A stretch of DNA of 64,000 bases from the NCBI RefSeq assembly GCF_910596095.1, contig NC_056554.1:1922001-1986000 (forward strand). The letters are read 5' to 3'. Positions within the stretch are counted from its first letter, which is position 1. Each line of letters opens with the position of its first letter. Shown piece by piece: positions 38,737-50,645 of the stretch. Made by a program: the position numbers and the translations under genes. Under the pieces are notes generated by a model. That model was not told the origin of the DNA, made no database searches, and saw only the letters and a program-made list of their open reading frames with translations. The DNA is from Thunnus maccoyii (lineage: Eukaryota > Chordata > Actinopteri > Scombriformes > Scombridae).

Positions 38737-41095
38737 CAATGTATTTTTAGAGCACATTTAAAAACAACAAAAGTTGACCAAAGTGCTCTACAGAGCCTGA
38801 GAAATACAATCAAATGAAAATAATTAATAATTATAATAATTAATAAATAATAATAGAATTAATAAAAGTGTAGAATCATTTTTAAGGGGATTTAAGTCCT
38901 AAAAACACAACACTGTATAGAGAGCAAATAATTACTATAGAGAGAAAATAAATAAATTAAATAAAAACAGAGTGTGACCATTCACCTTTTGATGATTAAA
39001 GGGTTGAAGAAAAGAGATGGCTCTTAAGACCTTAAGTTTTTTAAAAATATCAGTTGGGGGGGGGGGGTTAATAATAGAAACTGGGTAAACTGTTCCATAG
39101 TTTAGGGCAAACAATCATAAATGCCCAATGATCTCTGAATTTTAACTGGAAGTGCGAAATTACGAGGGGGTCTGAGGGATCTGGCGGTTGAACAGGGGAT
39201 GAGGAGTTCCAAAACATAAGCTGGTGCCAGTCCATGCAGTGCTTTAGAAACAGATAAAAGAACCTTAAAATCAATTTTGCATTTCACTGGTGACCAGTGA
39301 AGAGAGGCCAGAACAGGTGTGTTGTAGTCTCTCTTTTTGGTACCAGTGAGCAGTCTCGTTGCAGCTCCAGCTGCAGGCGAGATAAAGCTGACTGATTAAT
39401 TCCAAAAAAAGCGTGTACAATGGTGTCCAGATCCTTAACAGACAGAAATTATTTTAATTTTATAAATGATCTAAAATTGAAGAAGAATGGTGCTGACAAT
39501 GGAGTTGATTTATAAAATTTTAAACCAGAATCAAAGATAATGCTGAGATTTCTTGCATGGGAGTTAACATTCAATTTTAGAGGCACAACAGTATTTACTG
39601 TGGTTTTGGAAAAGTCTGAAGGGGCCAAAAATTAGAACCTCAGTTATATCCTGGTTTAGCTGCAGAAAGCTATTTGCCATCCAGGATTTTACATCCTCAA
39701 TGCAGCACAGCAGCAAGTTAAAACAGCTTGGATTATCAGGATTGAGGGGGCGTACAGCTGGGTGTCATCTGCATAGCTATGGTAAGAGATATTTTCTAAA
39801 AATAGACCTGAGGAGAAACATGCAAATGGAAAATAAAATAGAGCCTAATATGGAACCTTGTGGTACTCCACATGGGATGGATGCAGAGGAGAAGGACACA
39901 TTATCAATTTTAACAGATGCAGATCTGTCCTGGGGGTGGGAGGCAAACCACTGAAGGGCCTGCCCATGAATGTCAACAACATGCTCAAGGTGGTTCAAGA
40001 GGATGGAGTGACCACTCTACAATAATTAAAATAGTGTGACTTCCTGAGTCTAAGGACAGGAGCAAGTCATTTGTCACCCTCAGGAGAATGGACTCTGTGC
40101 TACGGTGCAGTCTAAAATCTGACTGTAATTTGTCCAGAATGCTGGAATTGTCCAAAAAGGAGGTTAGCAGTGTTGGGAATGATGCGTTACAAAGTAACGC
40201 ATTACTGTAAATCCACTACTTTTACTAGTAATGTAACTACTTACTTACTACTTTTTCAAATGAAATAACACAATTACAATTCCTGAAATTTAAATGGACC
40301 CATTACTTGTTAATTTTGTCTTACATGAAAATAGTGGACAACTGCAGAGGATGGCATACACACACAATAGACCCCAGAAAAATAAGATCATCTGACCTTA
40401 CCGTGTCTTAGAGCTGTGTTGTAAAGTCCACGTCATTGTAGCCAACTTGTGGTATAACATAAGCCTTGTCTCTGGAGGTATAATGTTATATATTGTAAGT
40501 AACACCTGTTACCGAACCGCCGCTGATATTCCTGGTTTGAGTTTTGGAGGTTGAGTTCTGTGGTAAAACCTGGAGATGACTTTTGAGTTGTCTTTCTTTT
40601 ATTTTTGTGAAACTGGATTGAACTGAACTGATTTTGGGTGGTGGGGAAAACAAAATGGACCCTTTATTGAGTGGATTGAGATTTTGGGACAACTTACACT
40701 TTTGTGTTAAAAGTAAAGCAAAAGTTACGTTCCCTAGTAACTAATTACTTTGTATATGCAGTAATTGGTAAAGTAATTCAATTACATTTTTTGAGAGAAG
40801 TAACTGGTAACTGTAAACAATCGCTGATTTTCTGTAACTTGGCCAACACTGGAGGTGAGTTGGGATAGACTGGCCGGTAATTATTAGGAATAGATGGATC
40901 CAGATTTGACTTTTTTATCAGAGGGTGTATAACTGCATGTTTAAAGCAAGATGGGACATGGCCATTGATCAGAGAGCTGTCAATTATTGACAATACACTA
41001 GGCCCAGTGATATCCAGTACTGAAAAAAGCTGTGAAGGAATAATATCTAATAGACAAGTACTTGGTTTCATATTTGAGATAATATGTGCCACATT
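38737..41095 (-). mobile_element. L2-type LINE, 5'-truncated and broken, split by a hAT element
   Basis: Reading the minus strand from right to left: RT start block with FKHAVIHPLIKK and NNYRPV (40860-41060), then after the hAT insertion SIPCGVPQGSILGSILF (39830-39900), then a C-terminal block with KIDFKVLLSVSKALHGLAPAY (39200-39290) and PKLWNSLP. The 3' tail near 38740-38790 reads TAGAGCACTTTGGTCAAC and TTTTTAAATGTGCTC, the usual L2/Rex 3' end. Multiple stops and frameshifts mean it is dead. Confidence 0.8.
40168..40851. mobile_element. Non-autonomous hAT element inside the L2
   Basis: It starts CAGTGTTGGGAATGATGCG and ends AACTTGGCCAACACTG. The flanks are GAGGTTAG (40160-40167) and GAGGTGAG (40852-40859), an 8-bp duplication with one mismatch. 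Subterminal text is full of GTTAC/GTAAC words (TTACAAAGTAACGCATTAC; AGTAACTGGTAACTG), typical of the CAGTGTTGGG hAT family of fishes. 684 bases, no transposase. Confidence 0.85.
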
Positions 41096-41552
41096 TGGAG
41101 TTGTGTTTGTATCCAACAGATGAATGTAAGTCCAATTTTCACTCTCCTTTTAGCTCTGGTTTGGTCTCCACCAACCCCTGGGAAAAACATCTGTCTCTTT
41201 AGCTGCTATATGCTCAACTATGTTCACCAGCTTGTTGCTAACTTTGTTTATATGCAATCTGGTGCTGAGCAGGTAGTGTACAATAAATTTTTATCTGAGC
41301 TCAACAGCTTTCTGCTGCTGCTGGAAATTAGGCTGATAAGAACTGTGAGACTAGACCAAAACAGTAGAAATTGTAGGCTGTAAAACGAAAACAATAAGCT
41401 AAATGAGGCCAAAAAAAGCTGTAGAGCTGAGGGAAAATGCAGATTTGGTGATAATTCTCTGTGGGTTCAACACTAAAACCAATCCTTTCACATAACACAT
41501 AGTCATTTGATCCATTGTTAATATTAAAATATTAATTAGTGCAGCTTTAACC

Positions 41553-42734
41553 TGTAATATTTTTATATTGTGTCACTGTGCCACTTCACTATCTTTGTTT
41601 TTAGCTATATGTGGATATGTACACTGCTGTGGTGGCTTATGAGTGATTTTTTTTCCAATGTTTCGGCTGCAGTCTTTATTACTGTGAATCTTGAAAAGCA
41701 TGACTAGCTGTCCAGTCCAGTCACTGCTGTTATGCCCCTCCACCCCCCACAAGTTGAGATCGATTGGTTTGGTCAGACCAAAGCAGTGCCTCACTTCACT
41801 CCTAAACATTTACATGAGAGAAGATATGGAGCAAGCTTTTATGTCAATTTCAATCAGATTGGATTCATTAGAAGAGGTAATTGAAGAGAAAGCCAGTGTT
41901 GTTTTTTCTGAAGCAGATAGTAAGACGGAATAGCTTGAGTCCTCTTCCTCTCCGTACTATATGTGTTTGTACTGCCAATTCCGATGAAAGCTCAGGGCTT
42001 ACTACATGTTGATTTCCATAATAAGATTTGTCAACCAATATTTTGTACTATGCATCTTTGCATTAATGCCATGACTAAATCAATAAATCAGTAAAGCAGA
42101 TATTTAGTGTTTCCCTATGAAGTGCATTCCTGCCGGTATGTAGAAGCTTGTGAAGTATTGATACCATCACAGGGCTCTAAAGCTACATTTGAACTAGCTG
42201 GTTAAAGCAACCAAGCCTTTGTTTTATTTTTGCAAACATGTGGCTTAGTTAAGTATGTATAATTTATCCCCAAACAAAGTTAAATAAAATGAAAAAAACA
42301 ATTGCAGATATTTTCCTTATTTTCATACCATACCATCCCTAAAAATTACTAGGTACCAAAAAAAGCATCATTTTCTTTTCTTTTTCTTTTTTTCACATTT
42401 AAAAAAAAACATGTCTTTTGTTTTAATAATACCTTTTTGCCTGAAAAAATATCAAAATCAGCTTTCCAAACCCACCAAGTAATTTTTGCGTAATTGTGTA
42501 ATGTAAACTCTTCCTAAGATGACTAAAACTCCTCAATAGTCAGCCTGTGAAAGTCCAACTGACTGCATTTTTTTTTTTTTTTTGGTCAGCTTTTTTTGAT
42601 TTCATTATTGACAGTTAGTTGTTTGTCTATGTAGCTGGAGCCACAGACTCTGAACAACAACCCACTTTAGCTTTCCTACTAAAGTCTCCTTCTTATCTAA
42701 CTTACAAACATGAACACATGTCTTGTCCTGCACC
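41553..42734. other. Intergenic DNA without recognisable features
   Basis: T-rich and A-rich runs near 42370-42590. No gene or identifiable element. Confidence 0.35.
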
Positions 42735-43210
42735 TTAGCTTGTTGAATGAGGCAAGCCAACAAACAAACAGTCACTGGGGAAAAAAGTGCACCGCTCAGT
42801 TAGCAGCCTATCAAGCTAATTAGCTGCTCAGCTGCAGCACATTAAACAACATTTAAACTTACCTTCAAATGTCGCTTCGGTCTGGTTATGCTGGTGTGGT
42901 TCTTACTTTTCGATACCACTGCTAACAACACCCTGTCTGCCCATGACTTGTAGATATAGCACAAGTTTGTTTACTTTATCTCTTTTTCCGTACTGGCACT
43001 CTGGCAGCCTGTCAGCTGCTGTCAATCAAACACAGACACCGACACCCCTCTAGCCAACTGAGACAAAAAGGGCATCTTTGATATTTCCCCAAAGACCCTT
43101 TTTCTTCCTTTTAATGAAAGAAAACTATGAACAATACATACACAAAAATACAATTACATTACTTTTGACTGCAAAGACAAAAGATAGACTAAAAATCTGT
43201 ATATCTCGGC
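42735..43210. repeat. Dispersed repeat family B, copy 2
   Basis: Collinear with 8415-8960: GGGGAAAAAAGTGCACC, CTAATTAGCTGCTCAGCTGC, ACCACTGCTAACAAC, AGCACAAGTTTGTTTAC, GCTGTCAATCAAACAC, CTTTTGACTGCAAAG. No terminal repeats or target duplication could be defined. DNA from 43211 to 44309 shows nothing further. Confidence 0.7.
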
Positions 43211-44309
43211 TTCTGTTGTGTCCATGCTATTTTTCCTTAAATCTTTAAAAGCAAATGTAACTAGGAAGCAAACATATGTATGAAGTAGCTATACTTGTCA
43301 GCCAATTTAAGCCTCTCTCTGCTATGATTTTACACTGCAAAGAGAGGCTTTTCTTATGCTATTTCCTTCAAAGCAAATCATAGTCACAGTTAATAAACAT
43401 CTACTTCAGAGACAGACATTTCAGAGATTTGTCAGTCAAATGGCTCTGTTCCACTCTGGTTTTTAACAATAATGAGGTGTTTTTATCTTCTTGGAGTGCG
43501 GTCCTCCGATACACAATGACCCCCTGCCACAAATACTGAGTATGAAATGCAATTATTGTACAGCAGGAGCAGAATACAAGGCTGTTATCATCCCTTCACT
43601 GTTCTTAATTAACTTATCCACTCTGAAAAAGATTTCTGGCCTATAGGGCAAATTCTAAATTGGCTGAGGGAGGCATGCTTCCTCTTGAGATGTGATAATC
43701 CAAATAAACATCACTCTCACCAGGATACCTTAGAATAACTCTACATTTTTGTGCTCTGCAGCACAGAAAAGAGCAAGTATGAAAGCTTTGTTCTTGTGTT
43801 TTAGAAGAGGAGGGGTAAACTTTAGGCAGACTTTCTGTCATTTGGGGATCCAACTAAGCCCTGATTGATAAAACTGGGCCTGTGTTGTGAGAAGTGTGTC
43901 ACGCTCCCCAGACGGGTCTGCTAATAACATTAGCAGAGAGGAAGGAAACGTTTGACTCTATCTTTCACGCACAGGATGTCACTCGTACATTTGAGTCCCC
44001 TTCAGAGGCAACAAAGCAAATACACAGAACACTGTGAAACCATATGGCATGTATAAATAAGTCATTTGTCAGAGAGAGAGTATTTTCTCCTGGCTACATT
44101 CAGCTAACAGCTTTGTTTTAGTAGTTTTGAACTGGCAACCTTGTGATGAGTTGGTGCTTACAGCTTCTATCCAGTGTTAGGATGTTTTCTTCCTGCTGGC
44201 AACAACAGCTGAGAAACACTATGCTTGTAAACAAATGTTGTCCCAACCATTATGGTTCACTGATACCAATACAAGATGCGAGTTTGCCAACATATGGGCC
44301 CAAAACTGT

Positions 44310-45440
44310 TGTTTTATTAAAGCAATAGTTCAACATTTTGGGAAACATGCTTGTTCACTTTCTTTCCAAGAATGAGATGAGAAGATGGAAATCAATCTCA
44401 TGTCTGTGTGTTAAGTACAGAGCTGGGGTCAGCACATGGTTAGCCTAGCTTAGCATGAAGACTGAAAGCAGGGGGAAAACAGCTAGCCTGGCTCTATCCT
44501 CCCTACCAACACCTCTAAAGCTCAATGATTAACATGTTGTATCTCATTTATTTAAAGCTGGAGTGCGGGACTTTTGTCTTCCCCTTCTGGCAGTGAGAGT
44601 ATAGGGGGGGTGCTCGGCTGTGATTGCCTGACACAGGCATGCAGCACACTCTCATATACACCCCGAATGACAGGCATATAGAGAAGGACATTAAAAACGG
44701 ATATGTTGCGGCTATAAAACGGTGGATAAATTGTTTTGAGTGTCACACAACCCTCACAAAATGACTCATTTCTCTCCACATGACAAATGGCCAGCGCAGG
44801 AATGTTGCCCCTGACATGAGATTTAAAAACTCTGTATACTGTGAAATACAGAGAGATTTATCTGGCGGTGATAGGCTTAATCAGCATTGTGTGAGCTCAT
44901 TTGGCAAGGGCTTGAATGTAACGGATATTCATTTATATGTAAAAGTTCCACACTGCAGGTTTATGCTGTACATGAACAAAATGTGAAAACGAGAAGATGT
45001 GGTTTTAGGGGGTGTTGCACGCTGGAATTATTTCTTGGCAAACAGCTGGGTGCAGGTTTGCTAAATTGTGCCTGTAAGCAGTCCATGACAGATCATAATG
45101 TGCAACAAAATGTGTGCTCACCTATCATATATGGCAACCTGCACGATAGCAGGAGATGCTGCACAGAAGCACTGGGCTGGATACACTGTTGGTCCCTAGT
45201 AGTTAATATATAATAGAAATAGTTTCAGCACATACCTCCTGATAAATCCACAAATTCTTGTGTTTTACATATCTGTTTGTGTATAGATTAAACAAAAGAG
45301 ATACAATGTGTTAATTTCAGTAGTGATTGTTAAAGGTGTTGGTATTTTTAAGTTTTGGACCGAGCCAGGCTAGCTGTTTTTGGTTTTATGCTAAATTAGT
45401 CTAACCATGTCCTTTGTACTTACTGCAGAAACATGAGATT
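44310..45440. repeat. Percomorph 'AGCTAGCCTGGCTC' repeat, split by a fold-back element
   Basis: The left part (44310-44554) contains AGCAATAGTTCAACATTTTG, TTAGCCTAGCTTAGCATGAA and AACAGCTAGCCTGGCTCTA, an abundant percomorph repeat (from memory). The sequence resumes after 44964 with TGTACATGAACAAAATGTG and TTATTTCTTGGCAAACAGCTG. From about 45440 back to 45210 the same family appears in reverse orientation (GAGCCAGGCTAGCTGTTTTT). It is a composite of one split and one inverted copy. Confidence 0.65.
44555..44964. mobile_element. Fold-back element family G, long form
   Basis: The left end TTAAAGCTGGAGTGCGGGAC and the right end AAAAGTTCCACACTGCAGGT match the ends of the 194-bp copy at 28005-28198. 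The right arm also shares GGCTTAATCAGCATTGTGTG and GGGCTTGAATGTAACGGA. The interior is about 200 bases longer. It interrupts the host repeat between CATTTA and TGCTGTACATG. The right TTAA has decayed to TTTA. Confidence 0.75.
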
Positions 45441-45469
45441 AATAGTGCTCTTCTCATTCCACAAAAATT

Positions 45470-45785
45470 ACCTTGTTAAAATTCTTAAAATTATATCTAC
45501 TTCTTCTGACTCCTTCAAAAATCCAGTCTGTAAATACTGTTCATTTCAACAGTTGGACACATGCTCTCCTGCTACCTCACTGTAAAGTCTATTCTTAGTG
45601 TTTGTGCACTGGAAGCTTCAAGTTTCCATGTCACGCTTGTGTAAGTTACATACTGGACCATGAGGTTTCCACTTTCAGCAGATGAATGAGAAAACTCTGC
45701 ACATACATCATTCTGCACAGAGAAGCTAAAACATCCAAATGAAGGAACAATAAGCAAAACAGACTTTTAACAGAGGTACACCAGA
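45470..45785. repeat. Repeat family J, partial copy
   Basis: Shares CACTGTAAAGTCTATTCT, GAATGAGAAAACTCTGCACA and ATTCTGCACAGAGAAG...AATAAGCAAAACA with the fuller copy at 54321-55068. Both ends are incomplete. Confidence 0.55.
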
Positions 45786-45952
45786 GCAACATATCTTTTA
45801 CATTAGATACATATTAAAATCATAGCAGTACATTATGGGACGATTTTATAAGACAGTATGTTAAACTCGAGCCAATAACTCAGTGGAAACAATTTTAGTT
45901 AATGTAACAGGTGGCAGCACCGTATACTTGACACCCTGGGCTCGAGGCATAC

Positions 45953-46571
45953 TTAAAGGACGGGTTCACAATTTTTCAAGTGTGTTTTAAAGAACAGTCC
46001 AAAATGAACACTGAAACATGATCTTGCTGTAATCATTCCTCCTGTTCATACTGACCATTACAAGATCCCTTCATAATGCACTTACAAAGGAAGTGATGGG
46101 GGGGGGGGAATCCACAGTTTTCCTCTGTGCAAAAGTGTATTTAAAAGTTTATCTGAAGCTAATATGAAGCTTCAGCATCCAAATGAGTCCAGTCAAGTAG
46201 ATATCTTTCAACGTTACAGTCTTTTTAGTGTCAAAGTCCCTCTTTTTGTTACTATACTTCAAATCTCAACAGGAAAACACTGTCTGAGGAAACACAGCGG
46301 GAATTTGATGCTAAAAAGACTGTAAATGTGTCAGATATCCACTTGATATGACTAACTCAGACTGCTGAAGCCTCATATAAGCTTCACATCAACTTTTAAA
46401 TGCATTTTTGTGCAAAATCACTTTTGGCCTCCATCACTTACATTGAAAGCACATTTGAAGGGGATCTTTTAATAGTCATTATGAACAGTAGGAATGATTA
46501 CAGCAAGGAAAACCTCTTTCACTGTTCATATGGGCACCTGACTGTTGGAAAATTGTGAACCTATCCTTTAA
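45953..46571. mobile_element. Long fold-back MITE family I
   Basis: It starts TTAAAGGACGGGTTCACAAT and ends ATTGTGAACCTATCCTTTAA. The two halves are reverse complements with small differences: GTAATCATTCCTCCTGTTCA against TGAACAGTAGGAATGATTAC, and GAAGCTAATATGAAGCTTCA against GAAGCCTCATATAAGCTTCA. I recognise it as a common percomorph palindrome. TTAA is present at both ends. Confidence 0.85.
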
Positions 46572-48409
46572 GTCACAAAAATGAGGACTTGAGATATTAC
46601 TTGGACTTCACTGCTGTTAGCCTTCAATTGAAAGCAAAAGCACATCTCACATTTTGACCTGGTAAAAGTGACAAAAAACCTTGATTTTTTTTATTATTAT
46701 GTCTATATAATGAATGGACTTGGTCTCAGCTATGTTAAAAACACTGTTAATACAGCATTGATACTTGCACCTTTCTTACGGAGGCTTGTTGCTTGACTTG
46801 GACATGTCTTGACTGACTGAGGACTTGACTTGAACCTTAAAAACAGTGGTACACCCCCTAATTTTGTTATCCATTGGCAATTCCAAGCTCCTTCCGGCTC
46901 ACTGTTGACAGTGTTGCAGGAAATTTGTGGATGTGTGGTTACTATCAGGTGCTACAAAAAAAATTATGAAGTGCATCATTAAATGAACTTTAGCTAGCTT
47001 GCACTTAAGTTCCTTTGATAATAACTGAAAGGCACCAACAGCCCCAATTGAATGCTAATTAAACCTACTCAAACTGCTTAATTTTGGTTGGTTGGTTTAT
47101 GGTATAAACAAACCAGTTGGGTTTGTCGTCTTGTCCTTTGGGAACTGGACATAATAGCTTAGTATGTAAAATCAGCACCCATGCTTCCTCTTTTACCCCC
47201 AGCTATCTGCTAACTGAGCATGAATAGAGTTCAGTAGAGTTCCCTGGTAAACAGCTTGAGGACTCCCAATGAAACAGACGCTACTTATCTGGTGACAAAC
47301 AAACCAGCTCAGAGCAGTGTCGTCTGTAATGACAGGGTGTCTATTTACCCAACAGTCCTCCTGACAGCCTTATCCTCATCCCCATGTACCCCTCTGAATG
47401 AAAGTGGCGGTATTCCATCCATCCCAGTGCCTTTTGCCTTTTTAAAATATATGCACATCTATCTCATAAGCAAATGAACAACATGCCCCCATTTTTCTTC
47501 AAATGCCTTTGTCTTTTGTTGTTGTGATTGTTTCTTTTTGTTTCTGAGGACTACTTGTGTTATATTCTGTTTGATGAAGAGCTTCAGGCTTTCCTTTTAC
47601 AGTTTGTTCTTTTCAAGAGTAAAGAATTCAGCAAAATGGACTTTGGCTTTAAAGTTGTGAAACTATAGGGGGAGAAAAAGGAGCATATGGGATAATTATG
47701 CTAAAAACTTCAGTTGCAACTTCCTTTGACGATAGTAATTTTACTTTTCTAACAAGGATTCAAAAACAAAGCTGCATGGAAGCATCTAACTGAATTAGTT
47801 TATAAGCTCAGTGTTTTACAAGAATCTGTCGATTTGATTATTATTATTGATATGAAGATTATGGTATGCTGTTGTGCAAAGACAGCTTCTCCTGATGTTG
47901 GTGCCAGAAGAAAGATCAGTGAGTCGGTGTTAGAATTCTTCCTCTGGGGAATATGCACAGCAACTTTCAGAGCCTGTTACCTTGTCTAAGATTTAGATTT
48001 AGTTAGGAGGAATGAGAGCTGAATTTGTTCAAATTAATTTGAATTCAATGCACATAGCCCAGTTCTAAACTGTGTGATAGAATTGATTTGCGGTGCCTCC
48101 GATAGTTCTTTGAGTGACAAGCTAACATTATTGTAAGGTAATTGTATTAAGTCAGCAAACCCCCTCACCTTTACCCACAATTTTTCCATCTATGGTGTCA
48201 AATCCAAAATACTTCTTCACATTACTAGATGGTTGTTAGCCTCCTCGATACTGTGTTAACAAAATTAGCGATTGCCTAGTTTACAGACAGGACAACAGAG
48301 CATGCAATAAATCTAAGTATATTTTACGAACATCCCCGCTGGGATACATGGCATTGCGTCTTGCATTCATACACTTCGAATTTTGATGGTAATTTGCCTT
48401 GTTGCTGGC
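46572..48409. other. Intergenic DNA without recognisable features
   Basis: AT-rich, with no supported frame or recognised repeat. A few short duplicated words only. Confidence 0.35.
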
Positions 48410-50645
48410 AGGACATCTCACCACATTGGAAATAAAAGTCTGCATGAGCACAAATTTCCTCCAGTTAAACAGCAGCAAAACTGAAGCTCTCCTTACTGGC
48501 ACTCCACATCAGGTTCAGTCATCCCCCAAACCTCACTCATCTTTGACAGCCAGGACATCCCCCTTTCCTCCTCAGTCACTAACTTGGGTGTTAGGTTTGA
48601 CCCAGCTGTCCATGCCTTTATCTCCTCAAGACTTGACTACTGTAATGTGCTCTTCACAGGGATCCCTGGCAGGAGCATCCAGAAACTCAATTACATTCAG
48701 CACAGTGCTGCCAGGATCCTGATGAAGGTGCTAAAACACAAAAACATAACACTAATTCTCTTTTCATTGCACTAGCTCCCTGTCTCCTTCAAGATTGACT
48801 TCAAAGTCTTGCTATTCACCAGTGGCAGACTCAGGCTTTCTGAGGGGCAGGGGCGAAAAAAGCGAAAGGCAAGATTGGTGAAATAAAAGGAGAATTCTTT
48901 TGGCCATGAGTTTATAAATGTTAATGACCTCATTAAGGTCAATTCGGATATCTCTCTCAATGGAAAGCAGAAGAAGATCTGAGAGGGTCTTTTTCTAAGC
49001 TGGGTCTAGATCAGCTTCAGTTTGGAGAATGATTACTCGACTGATGTAGTTGTCACTGGCAATGTAGCATATATTTTGAGGAGTTTTGTCAGCTTTGGGA
49101 AGGCTGTGTCCGCATCATTTTCTTTAAGGCACGTAAGCATAGCTTGCACAATGCTGTTAGGGAGAAAATTGCCAGGAAGAGTGGAACACCTTAAGTGCAC
49201 TGACAAAAATGTCTTCCTCTGTGTCACAGAATTGGCAAACATTGGCAACTTGAAAGATTGGGCAGCTCTGTCAAATCAAATCAAATTTATTTATAAAGCA
49301 AATTTAAAACAGTCTGTCAGACAGTCTAAATCTGTCATTTGTCATGCCTTTTCAGTTACTTGTTTCCAGTTTGTTAGCAGGGTTATTCAAAGGGTTCCCT
49401 TCCAGATTTCATGGCAGGATACATTTTTAAAACTTTTTAACATGCCAAGGCAGAGGTTTAAGTTCTACTGGGCATCCCTCTAATTGCAAATGGCTGATGT
49501 AAATGTACCTTTATCTCTCTCATCACCTCCCTTGCTGCCTCTAGCTATATTTTGCAGATCCCTTTGTATTGTTGTCAATTTTCTGTCTCTTCTTGGCATT
49601 CTGTAATCATAAGGTAACACAGTACTAATCTCTCTCTCTACAAGTACAAGTTAATCCAAGCTAAAGGGTTGTACACACATTTTGAATAAAGAATACTCAA
49701 ATGATTTCCTTTTAAGGTTGTTTTCCAGTTTGTACCAAATATTTAGTATAGAGGTGGCTAAGTATGTATCTAGCTAGCTAGCTGCTATCCATCTAGCATA
49801 TTGTTTAGCATGTTATAGAGCTTTGGGCAGGCCTAAAGATAAAATCAACTTAGAAAATACAGTCTACATACATTAGTAATGCATCCTTAATAAAATGTAA
49901 TCCATACACCTATTTTAATTGCAAAAAAACCTTGCTATGTGACCTATACCTCACAAATCGTCATAGTATCAAGGTAAGAGCTTAGACTGTACTGACCCTA
50001 ACAATCTAAAGGGGGTGTGACTGAGCAAATTAGTGAGTAGTACTGTACCAAAATCAATCAATTATAAATAATTATACAGTCATTACAGAACTTTAGCATG
50101 TTTTCTCCTTTGTGCAGGCACCTTAGAGGGAATTTTATCATGTTTCCTCAACTGCGGGCCCCACAGTGTGGAGGCACCTTAAAGGGCACTTTCGCTGTAT
50201 TTTTTTTTTTTTTTCCTCTGGGGCACCAGGGGGGTGGGTGCCACCTCCCTCTGAGCCTGCCAGTGCTACTCACATTCAAATCCATCATTGGACATGCACC
50301 TCCCTACCTCATCATCATACCACAAACCTCCACCTGCACCCTCAGATCTGCCAGCAGCTTGCTCCTCTGGGCCCCAAGCACTAAGCTCTGCATTATGGGG
50401 GATTGAGCCTTCTGCTCTGCTGTACCACGCTCATGAAACAGCTTCCTAATTGTCTGAGGGCAGCACAGACCCTAGACTCTTTTAAAAAAGGTCTAAAAAC
50501 CTTTCTATACAGGAAGGCTTTTTCATCTTAACTCTTGTTATTTTCTTTATGTTGTGTGTTCTATGTTATTAATACTGTAGCCCTTTGAGTTTCACTACGA
50601 AGGAAAAGTACGGTAAATTTTAAATGGAATTTAATTTAATTTTCT
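48410..50645 (+). mobile_element. L2-type LINE 3' half, split by a hAT element
   Basis: The plus strand encodes FLQLNSSKTEALLTGTPHQV, then after an internal deletion HAFISSRLDYCNVLFTGIPG and IQHSAARILMKVLKH, and LPVSFKIDFKVL up to 48819. The text resumes at 50266 with FKSIIGHAPPYL, KAFLEKG-like and RKAF blocks. It ends with the L2 3' tail CCTTTGAGTTTCACTACGAA near 50585. Stops and frameshifts are numerous. The gap is an inserted hAT element. Confidence 0.85.
48820..50265 (-). mobile_element. hAT element with ZMYM1-like transposase C-terminus, inserted in the L2
   Basis: The left end is CAGTGGCAGACTCAGGC and the right end is GAGCCTGCCAGTG (reverse CACTGGCAGGCTC). The flanks are CTATTCAC (48812-48819) and CTACTCAC (50266-50273), an 8-bp duplication with one difference. 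The minus strand at 49030-49110 encodes PKLTKLLKIYATLPVTTTSV. Then, past a stop, it encodes SFSKLKLI, the hAT dimerisation domain of the zinc-finger MYM-type 1-like group. Two stops and a frameshift make it a pseudogene. The 153-residue plus-strand frame over it is a shadow. Confidence 0.8.

Larger units (their letters stand above)
38575..41552. repeat. Dispersed repeat family A, copy 2, split by an L2 insertion
   Basis: The left part (38575-38736) carries TTTTGGCCACGTGGGGACAG, TTAGCAAACAGCTGCC and CCAGCAGACACAGAACAT. The right part (about 41096-41552) continues with CCAACAGATGAATGTAAGTC, GAGCAGGTAGTGTACA and CATTTGATCCATTGTTAATA. The two parts together match 545-1175 in order. The gap is filled by an L2 LINE in reverse orientation. 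Confidence 0.75.

Noticed and set aside
43310..43360. Small hairpin GCCTCTCTCTGC...GCAAAGAGAGGC as a microRNA precursor
   Set aside because: The stem is only about 12 pairs and there is no longer duplex. Chance is a sufficient explanation.
49022..49483. 153-residue plus-strand open frame
   Set aside because: It lies antisense to the hAT dimerisation-domain relic, which explains its openness.
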